Below, in pieces: positions 41,359 through 51,107 of a stretch of DNA of 64,000 nucleotides. Source of the stretch: G965205725 sp965205725. Lineage in GTDB: Bacteria; Pseudomonadota; Gammaproteobacteria; Pseudomonadales; Halieaceae. The stretch spans positions 2,790,001 through 2,854,000 of the forward strand of contig OZ242189.1 in the NCBI GenBank assembly GCA_965205725.1, given 5' to 3'. Within the stretch, counting starts at the first letter, position 1. Every line of letters begins with the position of its first letter. A program made the translations under genes and the position numbers. The notes beneath the pieces were generated by a model that worked only from the letters and a program-made list of their open reading frames with translations, was not told the origin of the DNA and made no database searches.

Positions 41359-42327
41359 ATGGCTAGCGCGGCAAACTCGTCAATTAACACGCTGATAGCT
41401 GCAATGCAGGCTTCGGTCATCGGTCAGGAGCAGGTGGTACAGGCGCTCACGATCAGTTTGCTTTGCAACGGCAATATCATGCTGGAGGGCCTGCCAGGCA
41501 CCGCAAAAACCCGTTCGATCAAAACCCTTGCCAAAGCGCTGCAAGCTAACCTGGGACGCATCCAGTTCACGCCGGACTTGTTGCCCTCGGATGTCACCGG
41601 CAACGAGGTGTATCAGGAGGTCGCAGGCAAACCCAACCTGACCTTCCAGGAGGGCCCGGTATTCAACAACCTGGTACTGGCTGACGAAATCAACCGCGCG
41701 CCCGCTAAAGTACAGTCCGCGCTGCTGGAGGCGATGGAGGAACGCCAGGTTACCGTTGCGGGAAAAACCTACCCGCTACCCGAGTTATTTATGGTGATGG
41801 CAACCCAGAATCCCATTGAGCAGGAGGGCACCTATCCGCTGCCAGAGGCGCAGATGGACCGCTTTCTGATGAAAATCAATGTGGATTATCCAGACGGAGA
41901 TGCCGAGCTCCGCATCGTTAGACTGGTACACGCTGAGGAATCTCCCACAGCCGGGGAACACGCCGGGATTTCGCAGCAAGATATTTTTACCGCGCGAGAA
42001 GAAATCAGGCAGTTGCACATGGGTGAAGCGGTAGAACAGTATCTGGTCGATCTGGTGCTGGCGACACGAGCACCAGAGCGCTATTCCAGCGAGCTGGCCG
42101 ACTGGATCAATATTGGCAGCAGCCCCAGAGCCAGTATAGGCCTGCATAAAGCCGCTCGTGCGCAGGCATGGCTCGAAGGCAAGGACTACGTCGACCCGGA
42201 TGACGTGAGGGCAGTATTTCACCCGGTGTTACGCCACCGATTGATTCTTAGCTACGACGCGCTGGCTGATAGCATCAGCCCGGACCAGGTTCTCGATCAA
42301 ATTCTCCTACAGGTAGCTGTGGGCTAG
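41359..42327 (+). CDS. MoxR-family AAA+ ATPase
   Basis: 322 residues. Walker A GLPGTAKTRS, Walker B VLADEINRAPAKVQSALLEAMEERQV and sensor ATQNPIEQEGTYPLPEAQMDRF are all typical of MoxR. It acts as a chaperone-like ATPase for the VWA proteins downstream. It is the first gene of a six-gene operon; its TAG shares a base with the GTG of the DUF58 gene. Confidence 0.95.
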   Translation: MASAANSSINTLIAAMQASVIGQEQVVQALTISLLCNGNIMLEGLPGTAKTRSIKTLAKALQANLGRIQFTPDLLPSDVTGNEVYQEVAGKPNLTFQEGPVFNNLVLADEINRAPAKVQSALLEAMEERQVTVAGKTYPLPELFMVMATQNPIEQEGTYPLPEAQMDRFLMKINVDYPDGDAELRIVRLVHAEESPTAGEHAGISQQDIFTAREEIRQLHMGEAVEQYLVDLVLATRAPERYSSELADWINIGSSPRASIGLHKAARAQAWLEGKDYVDPDDVRAVFHPVLRHRLILSYDALADSISPDQVLDQILLQVAVG

Positions 42328-43250
42328 TGCCCGATACCGCAGAACATTCTGTCTATGTGGACACCAGCCAGTTGGTAAAACTGCGGCACGAAGCGCGCGG
42401 CTTTTCCTTTCTGCCAAAACAGCCGATTGGCAGCCTGTTAAGCGGCCGCAAGCGCTCGCGTTTGCGAGGCCGGGGCCTGGACTTTGAGGAGTTGCGCCAC
42501 TACAGGCCAGGTGACGATATTCGCTCAATGGACTGGCGTGTCACTAATCGCACTGGCAAACCACATGTCCGGGTTTATACCGAAGAGCGAGACCGCCCGG
42601 TACTCTTTGTTGTAGACCAAAGACTCTCTATGTTTTTTGGCAGCCAGATAAAAATGAAATCTGTCGCGGCATCTGAGCTAACAGCTCTCGGTGCCTGGCG
42701 CGTGCTGGATCAAGGCGACAGGGTCGGCGCCATTTTGTTCAACAACCATCAAATTCGCCACTTCTCTCCTGCGCGCTCCCAGAGCAAGTTAATCGGCCTG
42801 TTATCACAGCTCGCAGTAATGAATCAGTCACTCAATGCCGAAAGAAGCGCCGCTGCAACCGTGGGCCTTGCCGATGGCATCGCACTGGCCGAGCGAACGG
42901 TAGGGCATGACTATCTGGTGGTGATAATTTCCGATTTCGATGGCTGGGACAATCAATCACTGGTCTCAATAAAGCGTATTGCGCAGCACAATGATGTCGT
43001 AGCGGGACTGATTTATGATCCGCTGGAAGTTGATATTTCCGAGGCGGCTGATCTGGTGGTCAGTGATGGTCACTATCAATTGCAACTGCGCCCGCAGGAG
43101 CGGGATCTGGGCCGCAAGTTCGAGCAGAGCTTCCAGTCGCAACTGGGGACAATGCAGGCCGCCCTGCGCAAACATGACATACCGGTACTGACCATCAATA
43201 CCGTAGACGCTGTCATTCAGCAACTGCGAAGTCATATCGGCAGACGCTAA
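42327..43250 (+). CDS. DUF58 domain protein
   Basis: 307 residues from GTG 42327. The core DUF58 signature is LDFEELRHYRPGDDIRSMDWRVTNRTGKPHVRVY, followed by a VWA-like domain with a modified metal site (LFVVDQRLSMFFG). MoxR-DUF58 pairs are standard. Cytoplasmic. Confidence 0.92.
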   Translation: MPDTAEHSVYVDTSQLVKLRHEARGFSFLPKQPIGSLLSGRKRSRLRGRGLDFEELRHYRPGDDIRSMDWRVTNRTGKPHVRVYTEERDRPVLFVVDQRLSMFFGSQIKMKSVAASELTALGAWRVLDQGDRVGAILFNNHQIRHFSPARSQSKLIGLLSQLAVMNQSLNAERSAAATVGLADGIALAERTVGHDYLVVIISDFDGWDNQSLVSIKRIAQHNDVVAGLIYDPLEVDISEAADLVVSDGHYQLQLRPQERDLGRKFEQSFQSQLGTMQAALRKHDIPVLTINTVDAVIQQLRSHIGRR

Positions 43251-43255
43251 CTCCC

Positions 43256-43771
43256 ATGTTTGAATTGCCCCCTCTGCCAGATATATTCGGCAACTACTCA
43301 ATCAAAGGCATTGAGGAAATCATCAAACCCGAGCCGCTGAGTTGGCTACCCACAACGACAGGCTGGCAGCTTCTGGCCATAGCTGTGCTGGTGGCGGCAC
43401 TATGGCAAAGCCACCTTCGTTACCAGCATTGGCTGCGCAATCGTTACAGAAAACTCGCCCGCGCCCAGTTGCAATTATTGGTAGCCACCCAGGGCTACCA
43501 AACCTCTATTGTTCCCGCCCTGAATCGCCTGCTCAAGACAACCGCCTTGCAGGGCTACCGCAGACAGGAGATCGCCGGTTTGAGCGGCCAGGCCTGGGCT
43601 CAGTGGCTCAATCAACAAACCTCTGCCGCCATTTTTTCAACCGAAAGCTGCCTTATTATCGCCGCAGACAGCTACAGGAAAACCCGCGAAATACCCGAGC
43701 GCCAGTTGCGCCAACTGGTGACGGAGAGCCAGCGCTGGGTTGCAGAGCACAGTGGGCAAAAAAATGCTTGA
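43256..43771 (+). CDS. DUF4381 domain protein
   Basis: 171 residues with one membrane helix (WQLLAIAVLVAALWQSH) near residue 40. Members of DUF4381 lie between DUF58 and VWA genes in gammaproteobacterial Bat-like operons. Its 3' end overlaps the next gene by 8 bp. Confidence 0.87.
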   Translation: MFELPPLPDIFGNYSIKGIEEIIKPEPLSWLPTTTGWQLLAIAVLVAALWQSHLRYQHWLRNRYRKLARAQLQLLVATQGYQTSIVPALNRLLKTTALQGYRRQEIAGLSGQAWAQWLNQQTSAAIFSTESCLIIAADSYRKTREIPERQLRQLVTESQRWVAEHSGQKNA

Positions 43772-44750
43772 GCTGGTTTACCCAGGCTGGTTGCTGCTGT
43801 TACCCCTGCCCCTGCTACTGCGGTTACTGCCAGCCTTCAAACACAGCCGGGACTCGATCAAAGTACCCTTCTTCGACAAACTGCTGACGCTGAGCGAACA
43901 GAAGCCGGACACTGGCGCAGTCGTGCTAAATCGCACCCGCATTCAGGCCAGCCTGGTCGTATTTAGCTGGTTGTGCCTGGTACTCGCAGCGAGCAAACCT
44001 GAATGGGTTGGCGAACCAGTGGAGCGAGAAAAATCCGCTCGGGATCTTATGGTCGCCGTAGATTTGTCCGGTTCCATGCAGGCCGAAGATTTTTCCACCT
44101 CGAAGGGTAAAACAATTGATCGGCTCGAAGCCGTTAAACTGGTATTGCGCGAATTCGCCGAGCAGCGCAGCTCAGATCGCCTCGGACTCATTGTATTCGG
44201 CAACGCGCCCTACCTTCAGGTTCCCTTTACCGACGATCACCAAATCTGGAAAGACTTACTCGATGAAACCGAAATTGGAATGGCCGGACAGAGCACCGTT
44301 TTTGGTGACGCGATTGGCCTGGCCATACATCTGTTTCAAAAAGCTGAAACTGAAAATCGGGTACTGATCGTGTTGACCGATGGCAACGACACCGGCAGCA
44401 AAGTACCCCCGGTTGAGGCCGCCAAAGTTGCCCGGGCCCACACCATCAAAATCTATACAATAGCCATTGGCGATCCGCTGACTCTGGGTGAAGAAGCACT
44501 GGACCTGGACGTGCTGGGCAGAGTGGCCGAGCTGACCGGCGGCGCCTACTTTCAGGCAATTGACAGAGAACAGTTACTAGCGGCTTACCAGGCAATCGCT
44601 ACGCTTGAACCTGAGCTTTACGACACCGTAAGTTTTAGACCACGCCACAGTATTCATCATCTGCCTATCGCACTGTCAGTAGTGCTGTACATGGTGTATC
44701 ACCTCCTGGCCGGCCTGCTCAGCCAAAGCAGGGGAGTGACAAGTGCTTAG
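43764..44750 (+). CDS. VWA-domain membrane protein (BatA-like)
   Basis: 328 residues from ATG 43764 (MLELVYPGWLLLLPLPLLL). Two N-terminal membrane segments precede a VWA domain with MIDAS motif VAVDLSGSMQ and a later VLTDGNDTGS; a third helix (LPIALSVVLYMVYHLLAG) closes it. Topology as in BatA. It overlaps the next VWA gene by 8 bp. Confidence 0.92.
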   Translation: MLELVYPGWLLLLPLPLLLRLLPAFKHSRDSIKVPFFDKLLTLSEQKPDTGAVVLNRTRIQASLVVFSWLCLVLAASKPEWVGEPVEREKSARDLMVAVDLSGSMQAEDFSTSKGKTIDRLEAVKLVLREFAEQRSSDRLGLIVFGNAPYLQVPFTDDHQIWKDLLDETEIGMAGQSTVFGDAIGLAIHLFQKAETENRVLIVLTDGNDTGSKVPPVEAAKVARAHTIKIYTIAIGDPLTLGEEALDLDVLGRVAELTGGAYFQAIDREQLLAAYQAIATLEPELYDTVSFRPRHSIHHLPIALSVVLYMVYHLLAGLLSQSRGVTSA

Positions 44751-46338
44751 CGCTCAATTGATCGATAATTTTCATTTCCTGCGCCCCTGGTGGGCCCTGA
44801 TGTTCATACCGGTATTGACCACCATTGCCCTGCAATGGCGGCGCAGTGAACAAACTCTGGGTTGGGAATCCATTATTGCGCCTCATCTGTTACAAGCTCT
44901 GAAAGTTCGGCAGTTCCGCAACACCTGGTTTAACCCGGTTTCCCTGAGCCTGGTTGTCATGGCTCTGATGATTCTGATTCTGATGGGACCAAGCTGGCGC
45001 CAACAAGCCTCCCCTCTAACCAGGGACGAGGCGGCACTGGTTATATTGATGGACGCCTCAAGCTCGATGTTGAGCCAGGACGTGCAGCCCTCGCGATTGC
45101 AGCGAGCCAAACACAAAGTCAGTGACCTCCTGGCGCGCCGTCCCGGCTCGCCCACCGCGCTCATTGCCTTCGCCGGTTCTGCCCATACTGTATTGAGCCT
45201 CACCAGCGACAATCAGGTCTACAAGCAATATCTGGAAGCCATACAGCCGACAATCATGCCAAGGTTGGGAAAATTCCCTGAATACGCCCTGCCTCTGGTG
45301 AATAAAATTGCACTGGACGACCGTATGCCAACTACCGTGCTGCTGGTTACCGACGCCGTATCCGATGCCAGCCTGGCGAGATTCACAGAGTATTTCTCGC
45401 AACACCCACACCAGCTATTGGTTTGGGGCATGGGTTCCGAGAAAACCGCTGTAGCGAAAATTCCGGCTCTGGAAAAAGGAGCGCTTGAGGCTCTTGCAGA
45501 AAACGCAGGCGGCCATTACTTCGATCTGACTATCGACAAACAGGACGTATCCAGGATTTTGCGGCAAATTAACGCACATTATGTGATAACAGACGACGAG
45601 GCTGTTCCCTGGCTGGACAGTGGCTACTGGCTCGTGTTTCCAGCACTGTTGTTGTTTGCCCTGTGGTTTCGCAAAGGTTGGACACTGCAATGGATGCTGC
45701 CGCTATTGCTCGCCTTCAGTCTGTCCCAGTCACCAGGCGCGCGCGCGCAGGATAGCTGGTTTACAGACTTGTGGCTGACTGCGGATCAGCATGGCCGATG
45801 GCTTGTGCAACAGAGGCGCTACACCGACGCGGCTGCGGCTTTTGACAACCCGATGTGGAAAGGTCTCGCCTACTACTACGCCGAGGAATTCAAGCTCGCG
45901 GCGGAATATTTTTCTCGGGTAGATAGCGAAATTGCGCGCTTTAATCGAGCCAACGCACTGGCGCACAGCCAGGACTATCTGCTCGCGGTTGACCTTTACC
46001 GGCGTATTCTCGAAAACAACCCCGGCCATGCGGCGGCTGAGAAAAATCGAGCCATTGTGCAGGAAATTATAGATGCCATTAACTTGATGAGTGAATCCCA
46101 GGCAGATGAGCCGGGGGCAAAGAACGCCAGCAGGGAACTCGGTGAGGGCGATGCCCAACGCGCAGAAGGCGCCGAGAAGAAGGTGTTCGCCGCCGCGCTG
46201 GTTCAATTCAGCGCTGAGGAAGTATTAGCGGACGATGCAATCAACCAGATGTGGTTGCGCAGCGTACAGCAGGATGCAAGTCAGTTCCTGGCCGTCAAAT
46301 TCAGCATGCAGTTGGAACAGAGGGCCGTCTCTCCGTGA
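44743..46338 (+). CDS. VWA plus TPR membrane protein (BatB/BatC-like)
   Basis: 531 residues. N-terminal helices, VWA domain with VILMDASSSMLSQ, a further pair of helices around residues 290-330, then a TPR-like region (YAEEFKLAAEYFSRV, SQDYLLAVDLYRRILENNPGHAAAEKNR) in the periplasm. It combines the parts that are separate BatB and BatC proteins in Bacteroidetes. Stop TGA overlaps the GTG of the next gene. Confidence 0.9.
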   Translation: MLSAQLIDNFHFLRPWWALMFIPVLTTIALQWRRSEQTLGWESIIAPHLLQALKVRQFRNTWFNPVSLSLVVMALMILILMGPSWRQQASPLTRDEAALVILMDASSSMLSQDVQPSRLQRAKHKVSDLLARRPGSPTALIAFAGSAHTVLSLTSDNQVYKQYLEAIQPTIMPRLGKFPEYALPLVNKIALDDRMPTTVLLVTDAVSDASLARFTEYFSQHPHQLLVWGMGSEKTAVAKIPALEKGALEALAENAGGHYFDLTIDKQDVSRILRQINAHYVITDDEAVPWLDSGYWLVFPALLLFALWFRKGWTLQWMLPLLLAFSLSQSPGARAQDSWFTDLWLTADQHGRWLVQQRRYTDAAAAFDNPMWKGLAYYYAEEFKLAAEYFSRVDSEIARFNRANALAHSQDYLLAVDLYRRILENNPGHAAAEKNRAIVQEIIDAINLMSESQADEPGAKNASRELGEGDAQRAEGAEKKVFAAALVQFSAEEVLADDAINQMWLRSVQQDASQFLAVKFSMQLEQRAVSP

Positions 46339-47663
46339 AAAAGCTGTTATTACTGTCCCTGTTGCTTCTGAGCCCGTGTGCACACCCCTCGGATTTACAG
46401 TCGCTGGTCGATGCAGACAGGCTGAGGCTAGACCTGTGGCTGGAGCCATCTGAAGGCATCGTGACAGGCCAGGAGGTACACCTGATCATTGAAGTGGCTA
46501 CCCAGCGCTGGTTTGCCGGAGGCACCCGTATTCACATTCCTGAAGTGCCGCAACTGATCATTCTCCAGCGCGACCCATTTGCCAACAATATCAACCTCCG
46601 GGAAAACGGCGTCTCCTGGGTAAAGCAGCGCTGGACCTTGCAGTTGTATCCTCAGTCAGCGCGTCGCTATGCAATTCCTGCCATTCAGCTAGACCTGGCG
46701 GTTAACGATGCGGAGCTGGGGGCCGTGCGCGGCAGTCTTATGACTGCCGGGATTGAGCTGCTGGCCGACACACCCAGGCAATTGGGTAAAACTGACAACT
46801 GGGTATCATCACCCTCATTTTCGGTCACTCAGTCGGTGGACCGAGAGTTGAAAAACCTGCAACCCGGCGCCGCGTTTCGCCGGGAAATCAACTTTAGTGC
46901 CAACATGCTGACGGCCATGATGCTACCCACCGCCGATACCCGTTCTCCGGCGGGATTGGCGGCTTATCCAGAATCCCCAATTCTCAAGGATAAAAGCAAC
47001 CGCGGCGAGGCTGTCGCCACCAGAACTGAAGTGGTTGTCTATGTGGTTGAACAGGCAGGTCAGTACTATCTGCCGGAGCAAACCTATTACTGGTGGAACA
47101 CTCAAGATCAAGAGGCCAGAACAGTGGTCCTGCCAGCCTTGAGCATAGACGCTGGTGTAGCTGCCGCCGGTGTTACGCAAGCGCCTCCAGTGAGTGAGCC
47201 GGACACTCCAATGCCAACAAGATGGCTGGCTGCATTCTCTGTAATGGCCTTGATGTTGCTCTTGCTATTGCTGTTGTTTTTCGTTCACAAAAATACCACC
47301 AATCCCAAAAAGAATTACCTCAGACAAGCCCGGCGGGCCCAGCGCCGTGGCAATACGGCACTCGCCTCAGCCCTCTTGTATCAATGGTTAAACAGCCTCT
47401 CGAAAGCCGGGGTGAAGCTGTCTCTGCGCCAGGCCAGTAACCAGGAATACGGCTCGCGGCAGGCCGCTATCGTCGACGCACTCCTGGCTGAGTCCTACGG
47501 CGACAAAACTCAACCCACAGAATTATTGAGAACACAGACAGGGTTTCAGCGACACTTGCCCAGGTGGCTGAGATTGCGTCGGCACCAGCAACAGACCTTC
47601 AGCCTCAACCCCGAAAATAGCGCTGGGGAACGAACGGTGTTTGAACCACCGTTACCGGGATAA
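46335..47663 (+). CDS. BatD-like protein
   Basis: 442 residues from GTG 46335, which gives a signal peptide (KKLLLLSLLLLSPCAHPS). A large periplasmic part with beta-rich repeats precedes one membrane helix (FSVMALMLLLLLLLFFVHK) near residue 305 and a basic cytoplasmic tail. It is the last gene of the Bat-like operon. Its final 59 bp overlap the 3' end of gcvT on the other strand. Confidence 0.86.
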   Translation: MKKLLLLSLLLLSPCAHPSDLQSLVDADRLRLDLWLEPSEGIVTGQEVHLIIEVATQRWFAGGTRIHIPEVPQLIILQRDPFANNINLRENGVSWVKQRWTLQLYPQSARRYAIPAIQLDLAVNDAELGAVRGSLMTAGIELLADTPRQLGKTDNWVSSPSFSVTQSVDRELKNLQPGAAFRREINFSANMLTAMMLPTADTRSPAGLAAYPESPILKDKSNRGEAVATRTEVVVYVVEQAGQYYLPEQTYYWWNTQDQEARTVVLPALSIDAGVAAAGVTQAPPVSEPDTPMPTRWLAAFSVMALMLLLLLLLFFVHKNTTNPKKNYLRQARRAQRRGNTALASALLYQWLNSLSKAGVKLSLRQASNQEYGSRQAAIVDALLAESYGDKTQPTELLRTQTGFQRHLPRWLRLRRHQQQTFSLNPENSAGERTVFEPPLPG

Positions 47664-48708
47664 GTTTACCGCGCACATCAACAGAGAGCCTGGAACCCAA
47701 TGCTGCATTAGGTGTTTTTACGAAGGCCAGGGCAATCGGCCCGCCGAGACTTGCGCCAAAGCCGGCAGAGCTAATAACACCCACAGAGTTACCGCTTCCA
47801 TCAACAACACTCTGACCAGCGCGAACAGGCCGCTTTCCCTCAACCAGCAAACCAACGCGCTTTCTTTCTGAACCGCGCTCGCGCAGCTCAAAAATGACAT
47901 CTGCACCTGGAAAACCGCCAGCGCGAAGGCCGTGCTCTCTGCGAGATTGCCCGATGCTCCACATCAGGCATGCCTCCACCGGGCTGGTGTCCTCATCCAG
48001 TTCATGGCCATACAGACTCAGACCCGCTTCAAGCCGCAGAGAATCTCTCGCGCCGAGACCAACAGGCTTCACCCCGTCAAACTTTAACAAACGGCGTGCC
48101 AACGCATCAGCGGCCGCGCCTGGTACGGAAATTTCAAAGCCATCTTCACCCGTATAGCCGGAACAGGTCACATAGACCTCTACACCGTCAATGTGACCAC
48201 GACAACCCAACATAAAATGTAGCTCTGCTGCCGCGGGCAACAGTTGGCTAATCACAGCTCGCGCAGCGGGACCCTGTAGGGCCAGCAGGGCCTGCTCTTC
48301 AAGCACAGTGACTTCGAGGCCCTGCAAACTCTTCTGCAAGTAGGCCATATCCGCTTGTTTGCAGGCGGCATTGACAACCAGAAAATACTCATTGTCCTGC
48401 CAGCGAGTAACAATCAAATCGTCCCGAACGCCGCCTTTATCGTTGGTTAGCAGGGAGTAGACCTGGCCATCAATTGGCAACCCCTCCAGGTCTGCGGGTA
48501 ACAGGCTTTCCAACTGGGACGTCGCTGTGGCACCACTGATGACCAACTGACCCATGTGTGAAACATCAAACAAACCAGCGGCTGCCCGCGTGTGTAAATG
48601 CTCCTGGATGATGCCCTCTGGAAACTGCACAGGCATATCATAGCCAGCGAAAGGCACCATTTTTGCGCCCAACTCTCGATGCAGAGTGTTCAGTGGGGTT
48701 GTCAGCAT
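47605..48708 (-). CDS. gcvT: Aminomethyltransferase (glycine cleavage T protein)
   Basis: 367 residues from ATG 48708 (MLTTPLNTLHRELGAKMVPF), with GGAG eight bases upstream. It transfers the aminomethyl carbon to tetrahydrofolate. Typical features are FDVSHMGQ, CSGYTGEDGFE, LGARDSLRLEAGLSLYGHEL and the C-terminal VQTPFVPQRYFRG. No gcvH or gcvP follows; downstream is the convergent BatD gene. Confidence 0.94.
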   Translation of the reverse strand: MLTTPLNTLHRELGAKMVPFAGYDMPVQFPEGIIQEHLHTRAAAGLFDVSHMGQLVISGATATSQLESLLPADLEGLPIDGQVYSLLTNDKGGVRDDLIVTRWQDNEYFLVVNAACKQADMAYLQKSLQGLEVTVLEEQALLALQGPAARAVISQLLPAAAELHFMLGCRGHIDGVEVYVTCSGYTGEDGFEISVPGAAADALARRLLKFDGVKPVGLGARDSLRLEAGLSLYGHELDEDTSPVEACLMWSIGQSRREHGLRAGGFPGADVIFELRERGSERKRVGLLVEGKRPVRAGQSVVDGSGNSVGVISSAGFGASLGGPIALAFVKTPNAALGSRLSVDVRGKLIPVTVVQTPFVPQRYFRG

Positions 48709-48797
48709 GTAGTTTCTCCAAACAGGCAGCAACTCTATAACTTTGCCCTCTGTCGGACAAGCCGGTGCGGCTCTCCGGATGCTACAATCCCCAGACC

Positions 48798-49307
48798 ATG
48801 AATACCGTTAGCCTTATTGGCATGCCCGGTGCCGGCAAAAGCACCGTTGGCGTCATACTTGCGAAACTGCTGCGGCTGAATTTTGTTGACACCGACCTGC
48901 TCATCCAGTTGAAATACGCGATGACCTTACAGAAATTATTGGACCGCGATGGTTACCTGGCCTTGCGCCGCTACGAAGAAGAACTCATATTGAGCACTCA
49001 CTTTGACAACACACTGGTATCTACAGGTGGCAGCGCTGTTTACAGCGAAGCTGTGATGCAAGCGCTAAAGCGGGCGGGTCCGGTCGTCTTTATAGATGTT
49101 GAGCTGCCGATTCTACTGGGCCGCGTCAGTAACGAAGCAACTCGCGGCATCGCATGTCCAGCCGAATTTACGTTGCAAGATATCTACTCGGAACGCCTTC
49201 CCCTCTACCGGAAATACGCAGATTTCACCCTGCCTCCTGGACAGCAATCAACCGCAGACATCAGCGCCAGCTACATCGCAAAGTGGCTCGCGCAAGCCGC
49301 CTCGTGA
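48798..49307 (+). CDS. Shikimate kinase-like protein
   Basis: 169 residues from ATG 48798. Walker A GMPGAGKST, the shikimate-binding Asp pair in FVDTDLL, Arg in YLALRRYEEELI and the LID/RLPLY region are present. The usual GGG is GGS (VSTGGSAV). It is not next to aroB, so it is more likely a second, divergent kinase than the housekeeping AroK. Its last 60 bp overlap the convergent cyclase gene. Confidence 0.78.
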   Translation: MNTVSLIGMPGAGKSTVGVILAKLLRLNFVDTDLLIQLKYAMTLQKLLDRDGYLALRRYEEELILSTHFDNTLVSTGGSAVYSEAVMQALKRAGPVVFIDVELPILLGRVSNEATRGIACPAEFTLQDIYSERLPLYRKYADFTLPPGQQSTADISASYIAKWLAQAAS

Positions 49308-50576
49308 GCCCACGCAACTCAATACATACTCACCACAGCCCTTGAGGAGGTAGGGCCTGGCCACCCCAAAACTGAACTGGTTTGCAACGCTGTCGCGCAC
49401 CGTCTGTGATACCAGCACTTCCCCTGGCTTTGCGTTATCCTGCACGCGGCTGGCAATGTTCACCGTTTCACCCCATATGTCGTAGGCAAAACGATTGCGC
49501 CCAATAACACCAGCCACCAGCGGGCCGCAGTGCAAGCCAATTCTCAATTGCAGTGGCTGCTGCAACTCCAGAGCCACTTTTTCACATGAATCATTCATCG
49601 CCAGCGCCAGTTTTGTGGCCAGCAGGCAGTGCTCCGGCTGAGTTCGAGGCGCGCCGGCAACTGCCAGATATGCATCTCCAATAGTCTTGATTTTCTCCAG
49701 TCCACAGTCCGCAGTATTGGCATCAAAGCGGGTAAACAGCGCGTTAAGAATTTCGATCAGGCGTTCAGCGCTCACCTGACGACTAAGCTCGGAAAAGCCG
49801 ACAATATCGGCAAACAAAACTGTCGCATCGGCAACACCCTGCACAGGCAGCTTCTCCGGGTGAAACTGCAATTGGCGCGCAATGTCTCGAGGTAGCGCGT
49901 TGTAGAGAATATCCCGATTGCGTTTATGTGCCGACTTCAGGGCTCGTTCAAACTGGCGGCGCTGCTTAATTTCCTGGGCTAGCTGCTGCCGTTGAGCATA
50001 GGCCAGCCGCTGTAGACGGTTGGTACGCGACAGCACAAGGCAAGCCAGCAAGTTCGCCGGCGCCAGATAACTGACAGCAATCCAGCCGGCACTGTTGCCC
50101 GCCAGCCAGGTTGTAGCCCAAAATCCCACCGTGCAGATCAGTCCATTGGCGCAGACCAGCCAAAAGCGTCCTGGAGAAAACATATAGATGCCGACAACCA
50201 ACAACAAAATAGCGCCTTGTCGGTTGCCAGACAGGTCTCTCGCGTGCAGCAGCGCAATATAACCAAGCGATACCAGTGCCAGCGATAAAAAGTAGACCAG
50301 GTCCCTGCTAAATGCACGGTTCAGTCGCGCACTCATGAGCATCCCCAAGCTGCCAAAAACCAGGATAAACAGGCGCAGTTGGAAGAGGTCGCCACCGCGT
50401 GCCAGCATGTAAAAATCCAGCGCGCCATAGAGACAGAAAAAGAACAGGGCCAGCAACCAGATCAGTCTGATTTGATCGGTTTCCGCCAGGCGTTGGCCGT
50501 CGCGAAATTGAGTTTCCAGCGCTGCATCCAGAAACTCACCCGTGCATGCCGATACCAGCCAGTTATCTCGTTGCAT
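49248..50576 (-). CDS. Class III adenylate/guanylate cyclase, membrane-bound
   Basis: 442 residues from ATG 50576 (AGGGAG eight bases upstream). Five to six hydrophobic helices span residues 40-195, then a short coiled coil (RQQLAQEIKQRRQFERALKSAHKRN) and the catalytic domain: metal-binding Asp in LFADIVGFSEL, KTIGDAYLAV, GLHCGPLVAGVIG, and DIWGETVNIASRV. The sequence favours ATP as substrate (inference). The very end overlaps the shikimate-kinase-like gene. Confidence 0.88.
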   Translation of the reverse strand: MQRDNWLVSACTGEFLDAALETQFRDGQRLAETDQIRLIWLLALFFFCLYGALDFYMLARGGDLFQLRLFILVFGSLGMLMSARLNRAFSRDLVYFLSLALVSLGYIALLHARDLSGNRQGAILLLVVGIYMFSPGRFWLVCANGLICTVGFWATTWLAGNSAGWIAVSYLAPANLLACLVLSRTNRLQRLAYAQRQQLAQEIKQRRQFERALKSAHKRNRDILYNALPRDIARQLQFHPEKLPVQGVADATVLFADIVGFSELSRQVSAERLIEILNALFTRFDANTADCGLEKIKTIGDAYLAVAGAPRTQPEHCLLATKLALAMNDSCEKVALELQQPLQLRIGLHCGPLVAGVIGRNRFAYDIWGETVNIASRVQDNAKPGEVLVSQTVRDSVANQFSFGVARPYLLKGCGEYVLSCVGSRGGLREPLCDVAGADVCG

Positions 50577-50900
50577 TGTTATTCTCCCTTGCAGGGGTAT
50601 CTGTATTGCAGCCTGGATCAATGTGTATCAGGCAAGCATCCCGCTGGTAACACGTCACTTGTTCCAGTTGTTGCCTGGGTGACCGCAGTTAAATCCAGAC
50701 TCATCAAAAATAGCGGAAAACTTTCTTTGGGTATACCGTTATATTTCCTCAGTACTCGCTGCGCCTGATTCCAGAAATTTTCCATCCCGCTAATATAACT
50801 ATTATGCCCACGAACAAATAAGTGCTGTTACAGGCCAGGTTGTCTGAAGGTTTCAGCAGTGTGGTATGCTGATATTCACAATTTGCAGGAGAGTTTCTAT

Positions 50901-51107
50901 ATGCCTGAAATAAAACGTGTAGTCGTTCCTGTCGAGGTCAGTTATGTCTGCGATGCCTGTGGCACAGGCATGATGGAAGCAATTTCAAGCATGGATCGGG
51001 CCACGGGTGAGTGTGAGCACCAATGCCTGATCTGTGAGCACAAGGACTCCTTTAAGTGGAAGCAGTATCCCCGCATTGAGCATGTAGGTGAAGACGAATC
51101 TATCTAG
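50901..51107 (+). CDS. Small zinc-ribbon protein
   Basis: 68 residues from ATG 50901 (MPEIKRVVVPVEVSYVCD), with GGAGAG about eight bases upstream. Two cysteine pairs (CDACG and CLICE, with CEHQ between) form a probable zinc ribbon. Function unknown. It is flanked by intergenic space on both sides. Confidence 0.7.
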   Translation: MPEIKRVVVPVEVSYVCDACGTGMMEAISSMDRATGECEHQCLICEHKDSFKWKQYPRIEHVGEDESI

